Shown one piece after another: positions 1 through 5,039 of a DNA stretch of 5,039 bases (position 1 is its first letter; every line of letters begins with the position of its first letter). Below the pieces are notes generated by a model. It was given only the letters and a program-made list of their open reading frames with translations. It searched no databases and was not told the origin of the DNA. The stretch comes from Bacteroidales bacterium UBA714 (GTDB lineage Bacteria > Bacteroidota > Bacteroidia > Bacteroidales > UBA932). The stretch spans positions 1 through 5,039 of the forward strand of contig DBLW01000174.1 of NCBI GenBank assembly GCA_002298075.1, given 5' to 3'. Both the position numbers and the translations under genes were made by a program.

Positions 1-124
1 TGTATGTCCAACGCTTTCATTCTGTGTCAAGTTGTTTCTGATTGTCTTTGCAGCCGCCTTGTCTGCGCCATCGTTCAGGCGGGCCTGGCTCCGTTTGCGG
101 CCTGGCTGTTTGTTTTTGGGAATG
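1..124 (-). other. Unresolved left edge; probable leader or 5' end of a leftward gene
   Basis: No gene can be firmly called here. On the minus strand one frame is open from about position 123 to the window edge. It reads like plausible soluble, basic protein (for example KAAAKTIRNN and LTQNESVGHT) but has no ATG. In another minus-strand frame an ATG at 20-18 begins MKALDI and then runs off the window, with no clear ribosome binding site. A promoter-like box at 125-132 points leftward, so a leftward gene is likely, but its start codon cannot be fixed from this end alone. The stretch also carries an imperfect tandem duplication with a 17-base period: GGCCTGGCT at 82-90 and 99-107. The rightward frame open over this stretch continues across the promoter into the next gene and is probably an antisense shadow. 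Confidence 0.35.
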
Positions 125-132
125 CAAAATTA
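125..132 (-). promoter_or_regulatory. Possible leftward Bacteroidetes -7 box
   Basis: Read on the minus strand this is TAATTTTG, an exact match to the TAnnTTTG -7 consensus of the Bacteroidetes primary sigma factor. The upstream element is weak: the nearest TTG on that strand (157-159) leaves a 24-base spacer, longer than the usual 19-21. If active, it would start a leftward transcript near position 118. It lies between the -33 and the far side of the rightward promoter, so the two would form a divergent pair. Confidence 0.4.
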
Positions 133-141
133 CAAATTATA

Positions 142-172
142 TTGCATTTCATAAATCAATTTGCTAACTTTG
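142..172 (+). promoter_or_regulatory. Rightward Bacteroidetes-type promoter for the 209-913 gene
   Basis: A TTG element at 142-144 (preceded by A rather than the consensus T) is followed after 20 bases by TAACTTTG at 165-172, an exact match to TAnnTTTG. Spacing and sequence fit the known Bacteroidetes -33/-7 promoter. Transcription would start near 179, giving a leader of about 30 A-rich bases before the ATG at 209. It is the best promoter in the window and probably drives the membrane protein, DUF3822 and rsmD genes together. Confidence 0.7.
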
Positions 173-208
173 TCCGGCATTTTGGAAAGAAAATAAAACA
201 CAAAAATA

Positions 209-913
209 ATGAGCACAATTTTCAGAAAGGTTTTGACCTATTTCATTCTCCCTGTATGTATTGCGGGGCTGGTCTATCTCAATGTAAAGAGCATAAGCGA
301 ACCTGTGGAGTTCAAGAAGCACAGGGAGTATCGTGAGAGTGTCGCGGTACAGAGGCTCAAGGATATCCGTGACCTTCAGGTCGCATTCAAGAATGTCAAC
401 GGTAGATATTCGCCTACGATTGACTCTCTCAAAATGTTCTATGGCGAGGGCAAGATGAAGATTGTGATGCAGGTAGGCTCAAAGGATGACTCTGTTGCAG
501 TAGAGCACACCAAGCAGATGAAGAACAAGTTCCGCAATCTCAAAGGCGAGCAGCTCAACCGCAAGCTCAACGAGCTGTATCTTGCAGGTGACAAGGATCT
601 GGTGTTCCAGGTGAATAGCGAGGTTGCAGTAAAGGACACCCTTTTCAAGGGACGTACAGACTTTAATATCGACTCTCTTGCTTTCATTCCTTTCAGCGGG
701 GACTCTGTTCTCATTGCTTCTACCATCAAGACTGTCTCTGGCGTGAAGGTTCCTCTCTTCGAGGCTTCAATGCCTTTCAAGTCTCTTCTCAAGGGTCTTA
801 ATGAGCAGCTCAGAATCAACCTTGACGCAGAGAGGGAGGACCAGGGCAAGTACAAGGGCCTTCAGGTCGGAAGCATCTCTGCACCTAACAATAACGCAGG
901 TAACTGGGAGTAG
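209..913 (+). CDS. Conserved Bacteroidales single-pass membrane protein of unknown function
   Basis: The 234-residue product has one predicted membrane segment at about residues 8-26, preceded by a short basic N-terminus (R6, K7). This predicts an inner-membrane anchor with the remaining domain in the periplasm. A charged helix follows (about 36-62), then the stretch VQRLKDIRDLQVAFKNVNGR (47-66) and a Y-x(4)-D-x-L pattern (67-74). This layout of N-terminal membrane helix, amphipathic helix and small globular domain recalls pseudopilins, but there is no prepilin peptidase site, so the likeness may be superficial. The C-terminus GLQVGS...NNNAGNWE (217-234) matches what I recall of a family of Bacteroidales hypothetical proteins. 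The start at 209 fits the promoter spacing and A-rich leader; there is no Shine-Dalgarno. The next gene begins 39 bases downstream with no terminator between them, so they are probably co-transcribed. The gene is confident; the function is unknown. Confidence 0.9.
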   Translation: MSTIFRKVLTYFILPVCIAGLVYLNVKSISEPVEFKKHREYRESVAVQRLKDIRDLQVAFKNVNGRYSPTIDSLKMFYGEGKMKIVMQVGSKDDSVAVEHTKQMKNKFRNLKGEQLNRKLNELYLAGDKDLVFQVNSEVAVKDTLFKGRTDFNIDSLAFIPFSGDSVLIASTIKTVSGVKVPLFEASMPFKSLLKGLNEQLRINLDAEREDQGKYKGLQVGSISAPNNNAGNWE

Positions 914-952
914 TATCTCCTGATGTCCGGAGCGGCATCTCAAAGAATAATT

Positions 953-1633
953 ATGGCAATACATAATGACAGGATATCCATTCAAGTCGGCTTGAGTGGA
1001 TATTCTTTTAAAATATGGGCTGACGGCAATCTGCATTCATCCGGCTGGATGGGTGCGGACCGCATTTTCACTGCGACGGAACTTCAGAGACGCTATGATG
1101 TGGTTGACATCTCTGTCTTTACTTCGAAGTGCACGCTTGTGCCGTCCAATTTCTTTTCGCCGGAGCGTGCGGCGGAAATGCTGGCCGACGTCGTGGCCAT
1201 AGGGGCGGATGACCCTGTGGATTATGTGGAGATTCCTCATCTGGCTTCTGTCCTTGTTTATTCAGACATGACTGGGGGCATGCTCACCAAGGTTCTCGCA
1301 GAAACGGTGCGCAGGCCTGACGGGAGCAAGTCAAGGCCGCGTCCTGAACTTTATTATATGTTGGAGCAGCTTCCTGACCTGCTGGACTACAACAAGATAC
1401 TCGCCTCCTATATGGACGGCTACCTTTATCTGACTATTGCGCAGGGCAAGAGCCTTCTGCTATGCAATACATATGCGGCTGCCGACTTCACAACGGCGGA
1501 GTATTTCCTCTTCCTGGCAATGAAGAAGCTGCAGCTTAACCCGGAGGTGTCAACGGTGTTTTTCCGGACTCCTCTGCTTGATGACCAGGAGATGTCACTT
1601 TACCGTTATTTCAAGAATGTAGAGCAGTTGTGA
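953..1633 (+). CDS. DUF3822 family protein
   Basis: The 226-residue product resembles the DUF3822 family, which is common in Bacteroidota, often lies just before rsmD, and has no established function. Features that fit are the N-terminal strand pattern ISIQVGLSGYSFKIW (8-22), the TLVPSNFF segment (61-68), and a conserved C-terminal block from C171 to F204 that includes NTYAAADFTTAEYFLF. No signal peptide or membrane segment is seen, so it is probably cytoplasmic. I chose the ATG at 953 over the in-frame ATG at 923 because family members start close to the L/I-S-I-Q-V strand and because 953 follows an A/T-rich leader of Bacteroidetes type. The longer form would add ten unconserved residues. 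The stop codon overlaps the GTG start of rsmD in a GTGA, which suggests translational coupling. It is somewhat shorter than the roughly 260-270 residues I recall for relatives. No catalytic motif is recognisable. Confidence 0.88.
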   Translation: MAIHNDRISIQVGLSGYSFKIWADGNLHSSGWMGADRIFTATELQRRYDVVDISVFTSKCTLVPSNFFSPERAAEMLADVVAIGADDPVDYVEIPHLASVLVYSDMTGGMLTKVLAETVRRPDGSKSRPRPELYYMLEQLPDLLDYNKILASYMDGYLYLTIAQGKSLLLCNTYAAADFTTAEYFLFLAMKKLQLNPEVSTVFFRTPLLDDQEMSLYRYFKNVEQL

Positions 1634-2175
1634 GAATAATCGGAGGAAAACATAAGGGGAAGGCGATACTGCCTCCCAACGGATATAAGGCGAGACCTAC
1701 TACTGATTTCGCCAAGGAGGGCCTGTTCAATGTGCTCGACAATGAATACGAGCTTGAGGGACTGAAGGTGCTTGACCTTTTCGGAGGAACTGGGGCCATC
1801 TCGTATGAATTTGCCTCGAGAGGGGCCGACAGGGTATATTGCGTTGAGATGGCACCCCTGCACGCCTCTTTCATAAAGTCGCAGGCCTCAAAACTCGGGA
1901 TGGACAATCTTACTGTGGTCAGGCATAATGTGTTCGAGTTCCTGGACATATGCAGGGAGAAGTTCGACATAATATTCGCTGACCCCCCGTATGCGATAGA
2001 TGGACTTGCAGACATTCCTGACAAGGTGTTTTCAAAGGACATCCTGCACAAAGGGGCATATTTCATCCTGGAGCATCCGGATACGTTTGACTTCAGCTCC
2101 CATCCGCGCTTTTTGAAGGAAAAAAAGTACGGTAATGTGCATTTCTCCTTTTTTGAGATGCCGGAGACGGAATAA
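1630..2175 (+). CDS. rsmD: 16S rRNA (guanine(966)-N(2))-methyltransferase RsmD
   Basis: RsmD uses S-adenosylmethionine to methylate N2 of G966 (E. coli numbering) in helix 31 of 16S rRNA during assembly of the small ribosomal subunit; it acts in the cytoplasm. The 181-residue product is of normal family length and carries all the expected marks: MRIIGGKHKGK at the N-terminus, RPTTDFAKEGLFN (22-34), the SAM-binding motif I LDLFGGTGAISYEFASRGA (48-66), the acidic residue E73 ending motif II, and the DPPY catalytic motif (118-121). The start is GTG, not ATG, chosen because the conserved MRII(G/S)G begins exactly there. It overlaps the DUF3822 stop by four bases (GTGA), with no obvious Shine-Dalgarno in front, so ribosomes probably reinitiate from the upstream gene. 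A promoter-like box follows directly after the stop, so this is probably the last gene of its operon. Confidence 0.96.
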   Translation: MRIIGGKHKGKAILPPNGYKARPTTDFAKEGLFNVLDNEYELEGLKVLDLFGGTGAISYEFASRGADRVYCVEMAPLHASFIKSQASKLGMDNLTVVRHNVFEFLDICREKFDIIFADPPYAIDGLADIPDKVFSKDILHKGAYFILEHPDTFDFSSHPRFLKEKKYGNVHFSFFEMPETE

Positions 2176-2179
2176 TTCT

Positions 2180-2187
2180 TATTTTTG
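2180..2187 (+). promoter_or_regulatory. Possible -7 box for the DUF4861-like gene
   Basis: TATTTTTG matches TAnnTTTG exactly and lies four bases after the rsmD stop. A TTTG at 2152-2155 could serve as the -33 element, but the 24-base spacer is longer than the usual 19-21. A start near 2194 would give a leader of only about 15 bases that just includes the ribosome binding site. This would separate the secreted-protein and transporter genes from the rsmD operon. Confidence 0.45.
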
Positions 2188-2194
2188 CGCCTTG

Positions 2195-2201
2195 AAAAGG
2201 A
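2195..2201 (+). promoter_or_regulatory. Ribosome binding site before tandem ATGs
   Basis: AAAAGGA is the clearest Shine-Dalgarno-like site ahead of a gene in this window. It lies 5 bases before the ATG at 2207 and 8 bases before the ATG at 2210. The more usual 8-base spacing favours 2210, but both starts are possible and differ by a single methionine. Confidence 0.5.
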
Positions 2202-2209
2202 TTTGCATG

Positions 2210-3061
2210 ATGAAAAAAATCGTGGCAAGCATTATCTTGTCCCTATGCGTGTGTGTCACATACGCCCAAACTGCCAGAAGTCTTTTCTGGTGCACTGATT
2301 CCCTGCAGGTGGAAGAAATCGTCTCAGAGACAGCGGACCTGCACGAAAGCGTAGGCCATTGCGGTCCGGCTGTTGAGAACAGCCATATGGCGTTGCGCAT
2401 ATATTTCGATGACAGCGGCTGTGTTGACGTCTATTCAAAGAGCGGACGTGGCATGGAGCTCCTGGAGTATAAGTGGAATACTACAGAAGGACAGAGGGAT
2501 ACGCTTGCGGCAGGCTGCTGTGAGTATTGTGCCTCTGGTACCGTCGGGCTTGGCGGAATAGCGCTTTGGGACGGGGATAGGGAGGTCCGGCTCGTGGCAA
2601 CAAAAGGCCGTACGGCGCGCGTGGGTGACACCAGAAATGGGTCTTACGCCGAAATGATTGCCTATGGCGTACCTTATATGGATGATTTTGTGGATATTTC
2701 CATAAGGATTGACGTGACAGTGAAAAGCCGTGAGGCTGTAATCACAGCTTCGGAACTTTCGGGAAAGAAAGTGCAGTTTATGACCGGAGTCAATTTCCAT
2801 GACGGGCAGCGGGTCTCTTATGATGAGAATCATATAAGCGTGTGGGGAGTGCATCCTGTCGAGGCTTCTTCGCGTCCGGTTCCTGTCGGGGCGGGAATGT
2901 TCTTCAGGAAAGGCGATTTCCAGCAGGTTGACCGCACAGATGATATGGTGCGCCTGGTTTCCGTGCCTGCCTCCAAAATCAGGACTCGCGTTGTAGCCGC
3001 CTCTTCCAAGGAGGCTGAACTGAACAATGCGAAACGTTTTGAAGCATATATGGCGAAATAG
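2210..3061 (+). CDS. Secreted DUF4861-like protein
   Basis: The 283-residue product begins with a clear signal peptide: KK, then the hydrophobic stretch IVASIILSLCVCV, then a likely signal peptidase I site after A19 (TYA-Q). The cysteines at 13 and 15 do not form a proper lipobox, so it is predicted to be a soluble periplasmic or exported protein, not a lipoprotein. The mature part resembles DUF4861, a Bacteroidota family often found near polysaccharide-degradation genes: GPAVENSHMALRIYF (52-66), VDVYSKSGRGMELLEY (72-87) and GLGGIALWDG (113-122) match the family pattern as I recall it. No enzyme activity is established, and no carbohydrate-active gene is visible here. All six mature cysteines lie within residues 28-107. 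The start could be the ATG at 2207, giving one extra methionine; the open frame extends further upstream into rsmD, but that part is not a signal sequence. The SulP gene follows after 23 bases. Family assignment is moderate; the CDS and its export are confident. Confidence 0.85.
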   Translation: MKKIVASIILSLCVCVTYAQTARSLFWCTDSLQVEEIVSETADLHESVGHCGPAVENSHMALRIYFDDSGCVDVYSKSGRGMELLEYKWNTTEGQRDTLAAGCCEYCASGTVGLGGIALWDGDREVRLVATKGRTARVGDTRNGSYAEMIAYGVPYMDDFVDISIRIDVTVKSREAVITASELSGKKVQFMTGVNFHDGQRVSYDENHISVWGVHPVEASSRPVPVGAGMFFRKGDFQQVDRTDDMVRLVSVPASKIRTRVVAASSKEAELNNAKRFEAYMAK

Positions 3062-3084
3062 TGTAGTTGATTAATTATAGAAGT

Positions 3085-4794
3085 ATGAACTTAAAGCTTA
3101 GCGATGTGTTCAGACCGAAACTCTTCGGCCTGTTCGGTAAAGGTCAGTATGACAGCAAGACCTTTACGTCTGATTTGATTGCCGGCATCATAGTCGGCAT
3201 AATTGCTCTTCCGCTTGCGATTGCATTCGGTATAGCGAGCGGTGTGACTCCTCAGCAGGGACTCATTACGGCAATTGTTGCCGGTTTCCTGATTTCGTTT
3301 TTCGGAGGGTCGAATTTCCTTATAGGAGGTCCTACCGGAGCATTCATCGTGATTGTCGCCGGAATCGTTAGCCAGTATGGCATGCAGGGGCTTATAATAG
3401 CCACCATCATGGCCGGAGTCTTTCTTGTGGTCATGGGCGTGTGCCGTATGGGCGTGATTTTCAAATTTATCCCTTACCCTATTGTGGTCGGTTTCACGAG
3501 CGGTATAGCGCTGACGATTTTTTCAACCCAGATGAAGGATTTCTTCGGACTGCCGCTTGATTTGTCAGTGCCTGCCGGTTTCATCCCTCAGTGGGGCTGC
3601 TATTTCCAGAATATCGGCAACATAAGCCTTACGGAATTGCTAATGAGCACGGCATGCCTGCTTATTTGCATTTTCTGGGGACGTGTCACAAAGAAGATAC
3701 CCGGCTCCCTGATTGCGCTTATTCTCGGTACAATCGCTTCTGTACTGCTCAGCCGCTTTGCCGGAATCGAATTTGCGACAATCGGCTCGAAATTTCCGGA
3801 ATTGGCGAACGGCCTTCCTATGCCGAAGCCTGTCGCTCCGGAATTTGATTATGACACTATCAAGGGACTGGTCTCTCCGGCTTTCACTATTGCAATCTTG
3901 TGTGCCATTGAGTCACTGCTCGCTGCCATGGTTGCGGACGGAGCTACCGGAAAGCACCATAATTCCAATACAGAGCTGATAGGCCAGGGTATAGCCAACA
4001 TTGTGACTCCGCTTTTCGGCGGAATTCCTGCTACCGGAGCACTTGCGAGAACCATGGCCAGCATCAATAACGGCGGAAAGACCCCTGTGACCGGTCTTGT
4101 GCATGCTTTCGTGCTGTTGCTGATTTACCTTTTCCTCATGCCGTATGCGATATACATTCCGCTTTCATGTCTTGCCGCCATACTTGTGATGGTTGCATAC
4201 AACATGAGCGAGTGGCGCACTTTCAGATATCTGCTCAAAGGTGACAAGTCTGATGTGGCCGTGCTGCTCATCACGTTCTTCCTTACAGTCATTGTTGACC
4301 TTACAGTAGCTATCGAGGTGGGCGTCGTGATGGCTATCGTCCTGTTTGTGAGGCGTGTCATGGAAACTTCTTCAATCCAGGTGCTTGAGGGAGACCGTGT
4401 GGCGGCTACAGAGAATGAGGAGATGGCTTCACTTGAGGATACGGAGCATCTTGACATTCCGTCAGGTGTTGAGGTTTATGAGATAAACGGGCCTTTCTTC
4501 TTCGGTCTTGCAAGCCGTTTTGAGGAGTTTGAGAAGATGAAAACGGCTGATACCAAAGTCAGGATAATCAGGATGCGCAAGGTGCCTTTCATTGATTCAA
4601 CCGGAGTGAACAACCTCCGCAACCTTTGCGAAAGGACGCGCAAGAGGGGAGTGACCGTAATCCTTTCCGGTGTGACGGAGAATGTGCGTGCAACTCTCGG
4701 GAAATTCGGCGTTGACAAGGAAATCGGTGCGGACCATATTTTCCCGCATATAATCCCTGCGCTTGCAAAAGCGAACGAAATTGTTTCGAAATAA
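3085..4794 (+). CDS. SulP/SLC26-family anion transporter with C-terminal STAS domain
   Basis: This is a 569-residue inner-membrane transporter of the SulP (SLC26) family, whose members carry sulfate, bicarbonate, dicarboxylates or other anions by proton or sodium coupling or exchange. The substrate cannot be read from the sequence. The membrane domain spans about residues 30-430 and shows the family signatures: DLIAGIIVGIIALPLAIAFG (30-49, TM1), GGPTGAF (81-87, TM3), NTELIGQGIAN (295-305) and GGIPATGALART (312-323). An acidic linker (about 434-461) leads into the cytoplasmic STAS domain (about 462-566), which contains EVYEINGPFFFG and the DSTG motif (504-507) at the position that carries the phosphorylated serine in SpoIIAA-type proteins. 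Length and domain order are normal and the gene is intact. I chose ATG 3085 over an in-frame TTG at 3067, which would add six unconserved residues. The 23-base gap to the preceding gene has no convincing promoter, so read-through is likely. A hairpin terminator follows the stop. Confidence 0.95.
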   Translation: MNLKLSDVFRPKLFGLFGKGQYDSKTFTSDLIAGIIVGIIALPLAIAFGIASGVTPQQGLITAIVAGFLISFFGGSNFLIGGPTGAFIVIVAGIVSQYGMQGLIIATIMAGVFLVVMGVCRMGVIFKFIPYPIVVGFTSGIALTIFSTQMKDFFGLPLDLSVPAGFIPQWGCYFQNIGNISLTELLMSTACLLICIFWGRVTKKIPGSLIALILGTIASVLLSRFAGIEFATIGSKFPELANGLPMPKPVAPEFDYDTIKGLVSPAFTIAILCAIESLLAAMVADGATGKHHNSNTELIGQGIANIVTPLFGGIPATGALARTMASINNGGKTPVTGLVHAFVLLLIYLFLMPYAIYIPLSCLAAILVMVAYNMSEWRTFRYLLKGDKSDVAVLLITFFLTVIVDLTVAIEVGVVMAIVLFVRRVMETSSIQVLEGDRVAATENEEMASLEDTEHLDIPSGVEVYEINGPFFFGLASRFEEFEKMKTADTKVRIIRMRKVPFIDSTGVNNLRNLCERTRKRGVTVILSGVTENVRATLGKFGVDKEIGADHIFPHIIPALAKANEIVSK

Positions 4795-4799
4795 TTTAA

Positions 4800-4829
4800 A
4801 ACGGCGGCTGGAATCACCTGGCCGCCGTT
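4800..4829. terminator. Intrinsic terminator between convergent genes, probably bidirectional
   Basis: A nine-base perfect stem (AACGGCGGC at 4800-4808 with GCCGCCGTT at 4821-4829) can extend inward by two G-T wobbles and one G-C pair, leaving the six-base loop AATCAC. On the plus strand a modest T-rich tail (TCTTTG) follows. On the minus strand the tail is richer in T (TTTAAATTATTT), running into the complement of the SulP stop. It sits in the 42-base gap between two genes that face each other, so it probably ends both transcripts. Confidence 0.85.
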
Positions 4830-4836
4830 CTTTGTA

Positions 4837-5039
4837 TCATTGTATCATGCCGTGCTCTCTGAACCAGATGAGCGCGTCTTTGACTGCTTCTTCCGTCGTG
4901 CGGAATCTTATGCCGAGCTCGCTTTCCGCCTTGGCATGCGAATAATAGTTCCCGACGCATAGTAACTTCATATTTGTCAGAGTCGCCTCTGTCCTGATAC
5001 CTATTTTATATAGGGCGCTGCATATGCCTCCGGCAGCCA
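4837..5039 (-). CDS. C-terminal part of an NAD-dependent epimerase/dehydratase-like protein (partial)
   Basis: The gene enters from the right edge on the minus strand and ends with TGA at 4839-4837; only the last 66 codons are visible. The fragment contains YYSHAKAESELGIR (31-44 of the fragment) followed by TTEEAVKDALIWFREHGMI (47-65). That pattern, with an H/N-x-KA-x-x-ELG turn, an amphipathic helix and WF-x-x-x-G near the end, is typical of the C-terminus of extended short-chain dehydrogenases: NAD-dependent epimerase/dehydratase and dihydroflavonol-4-reductase-like proteins. The Rossmann fold and catalytic Y-x-x-x-K lie outside the window, so substrate and reaction cannot be stated. It is convergent with the SulP gene and shares its terminator region. 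No frameshift is seen in the visible part. Confidence 0.8.
   Translation of the reverse strand, partial: AAGGICSALYKIGIRTEATLTNMKLLCVGNYYSHAKAESELGIRFRTTEEAVKDALIWFREHGMIQ

Noticed and set aside
4..336. Rightward open frame of 110 codons at the left edge
   Set aside because: It runs straight through the promoter at 142-172 and 128 bases into the well-supported membrane-protein gene in another frame. Its composition is that of an antisense or intergenic shadow.
439..855. Minus-strand open frame of 138 codons inside the first gene
   Set aside because: It is antisense to the membrane-protein gene, has no promoter or ribosome binding site, and its Ser/Leu/Arg-rich composition is typical of a shadow frame.
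917..932. Small hairpin (CTCC/GGAG) after the first gene
   Set aside because: Only four base pairs with an eight-base loop and no T-rich tail. It is not a credible terminator.
923..952. Upstream ATG as the start of the DUF3822 gene
   Set aside because: It would add ten unconserved residues. The ATG at 953 has the A/T-rich leader expected in this group and places the first conserved strand near the N-terminus.
1611..2228. Minus-strand open frame of 205 codons opposite rsmD
   Set aside because: It is entirely antisense to rsmD, whose motifs are unmistakable, and its Ser/Lys-rich translation resembles no family I know.
2240..2260. Cysteines in the signal peptide of the DUF4861-like protein as a lipobox
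   Set aside because: The residues before C13 (L-S-L) and C15 (L-C-V) do not fit the lipobox pattern, whereas TYA-Q at 17-20 is a good signal peptidase I site.
2435..2854. Minus-strand open frame of 139 codons inside the DUF4861-like gene
   Set aside because: It is antisense to a gene with a clear signal peptide and family motifs, and shows no recognisable domain.
3067..3084. TTG at 3067 as the start of the SulP gene
   Set aside because: The added residues are not conserved, there is no ribosome binding site before it, and an ATG lies 18 bases downstream.
1..5039. CRISPR array, tRNA or rRNA genes, insertion sequence, phage or toxin-antitoxin system
   Set aside because: I saw no regularly spaced repeats, cloverleaf or rRNA signatures, terminal inverted repeats or transposase motifs. 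Beyond about 210 the window is almost completely filled by five complete genes and one partial gene.

Overview
The window looks like chromosomal DNA from a member of the Bacteroidota, most likely order Bacteroidales. The evidence is promoter boxes of the Bacteroidetes type (TAnnTTTG at -7, with a TTG element 20 bases upstream in the best case), A/T-rich leaders with few Shine-Dalgarno sites, and protein families typical of that group (DUF3822, a DUF4861-like secreted protein, and a SulP transporter of the Bacteroidetes sequence type). Base composition is close to balanced, which fits several gut or host-associated Bacteroidales lineages. I cannot name a genus from the sequence.

Layout from left to right. 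Positions 1-124 hold no gene I can establish. They probably form the leader or 5' end of a leftward gene, and two promoter-like boxes point away from each other at 125-172. From about 179 a rightward transcript probably covers three genes: a conserved single-pass membrane protein (209-913), a DUF3822 protein (953-1633) and rsmD (1630-2175). The last two overlap by four bases (GTGA), so their translation is probably coupled. A second promoter-like -7 box at 2180-2187 precedes a signal-peptide-bearing DUF4861-like protein (2210-3061). Only 23 bases later comes a SulP/SLC26-type anion transporter with a C-terminal STAS domain (3085-4794). A GC-rich hairpin at 4800-4829 separates it from a convergent minus-strand gene, of which only the last 66 codons are visible (4837-5039). 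That fragment resembles the C-terminus of an extended-SDR NAD-dependent epimerase/dehydratase.

Working together: rsmD is a housekeeping 16S rRNA methyltransferase. The two genes before it are lineage-conserved proteins of unknown role, and their tight packing suggests co-expression rather than a proven shared pathway. The DUF4861-like gene and the SulP gene may be co-transcribed, but nothing in the sequence shows that they act on a common substrate.

I found no CRISPR array, tRNA, rRNA, insertion sequence, phage gene or toxin-antitoxin pair. The window reads as an ordinary, densely packed core-genome region. The points most worth following are the uncharacterised genes in front of rsmD, the unresolved left edge, and the cysteine-rich N-terminal half of the secreted protein.
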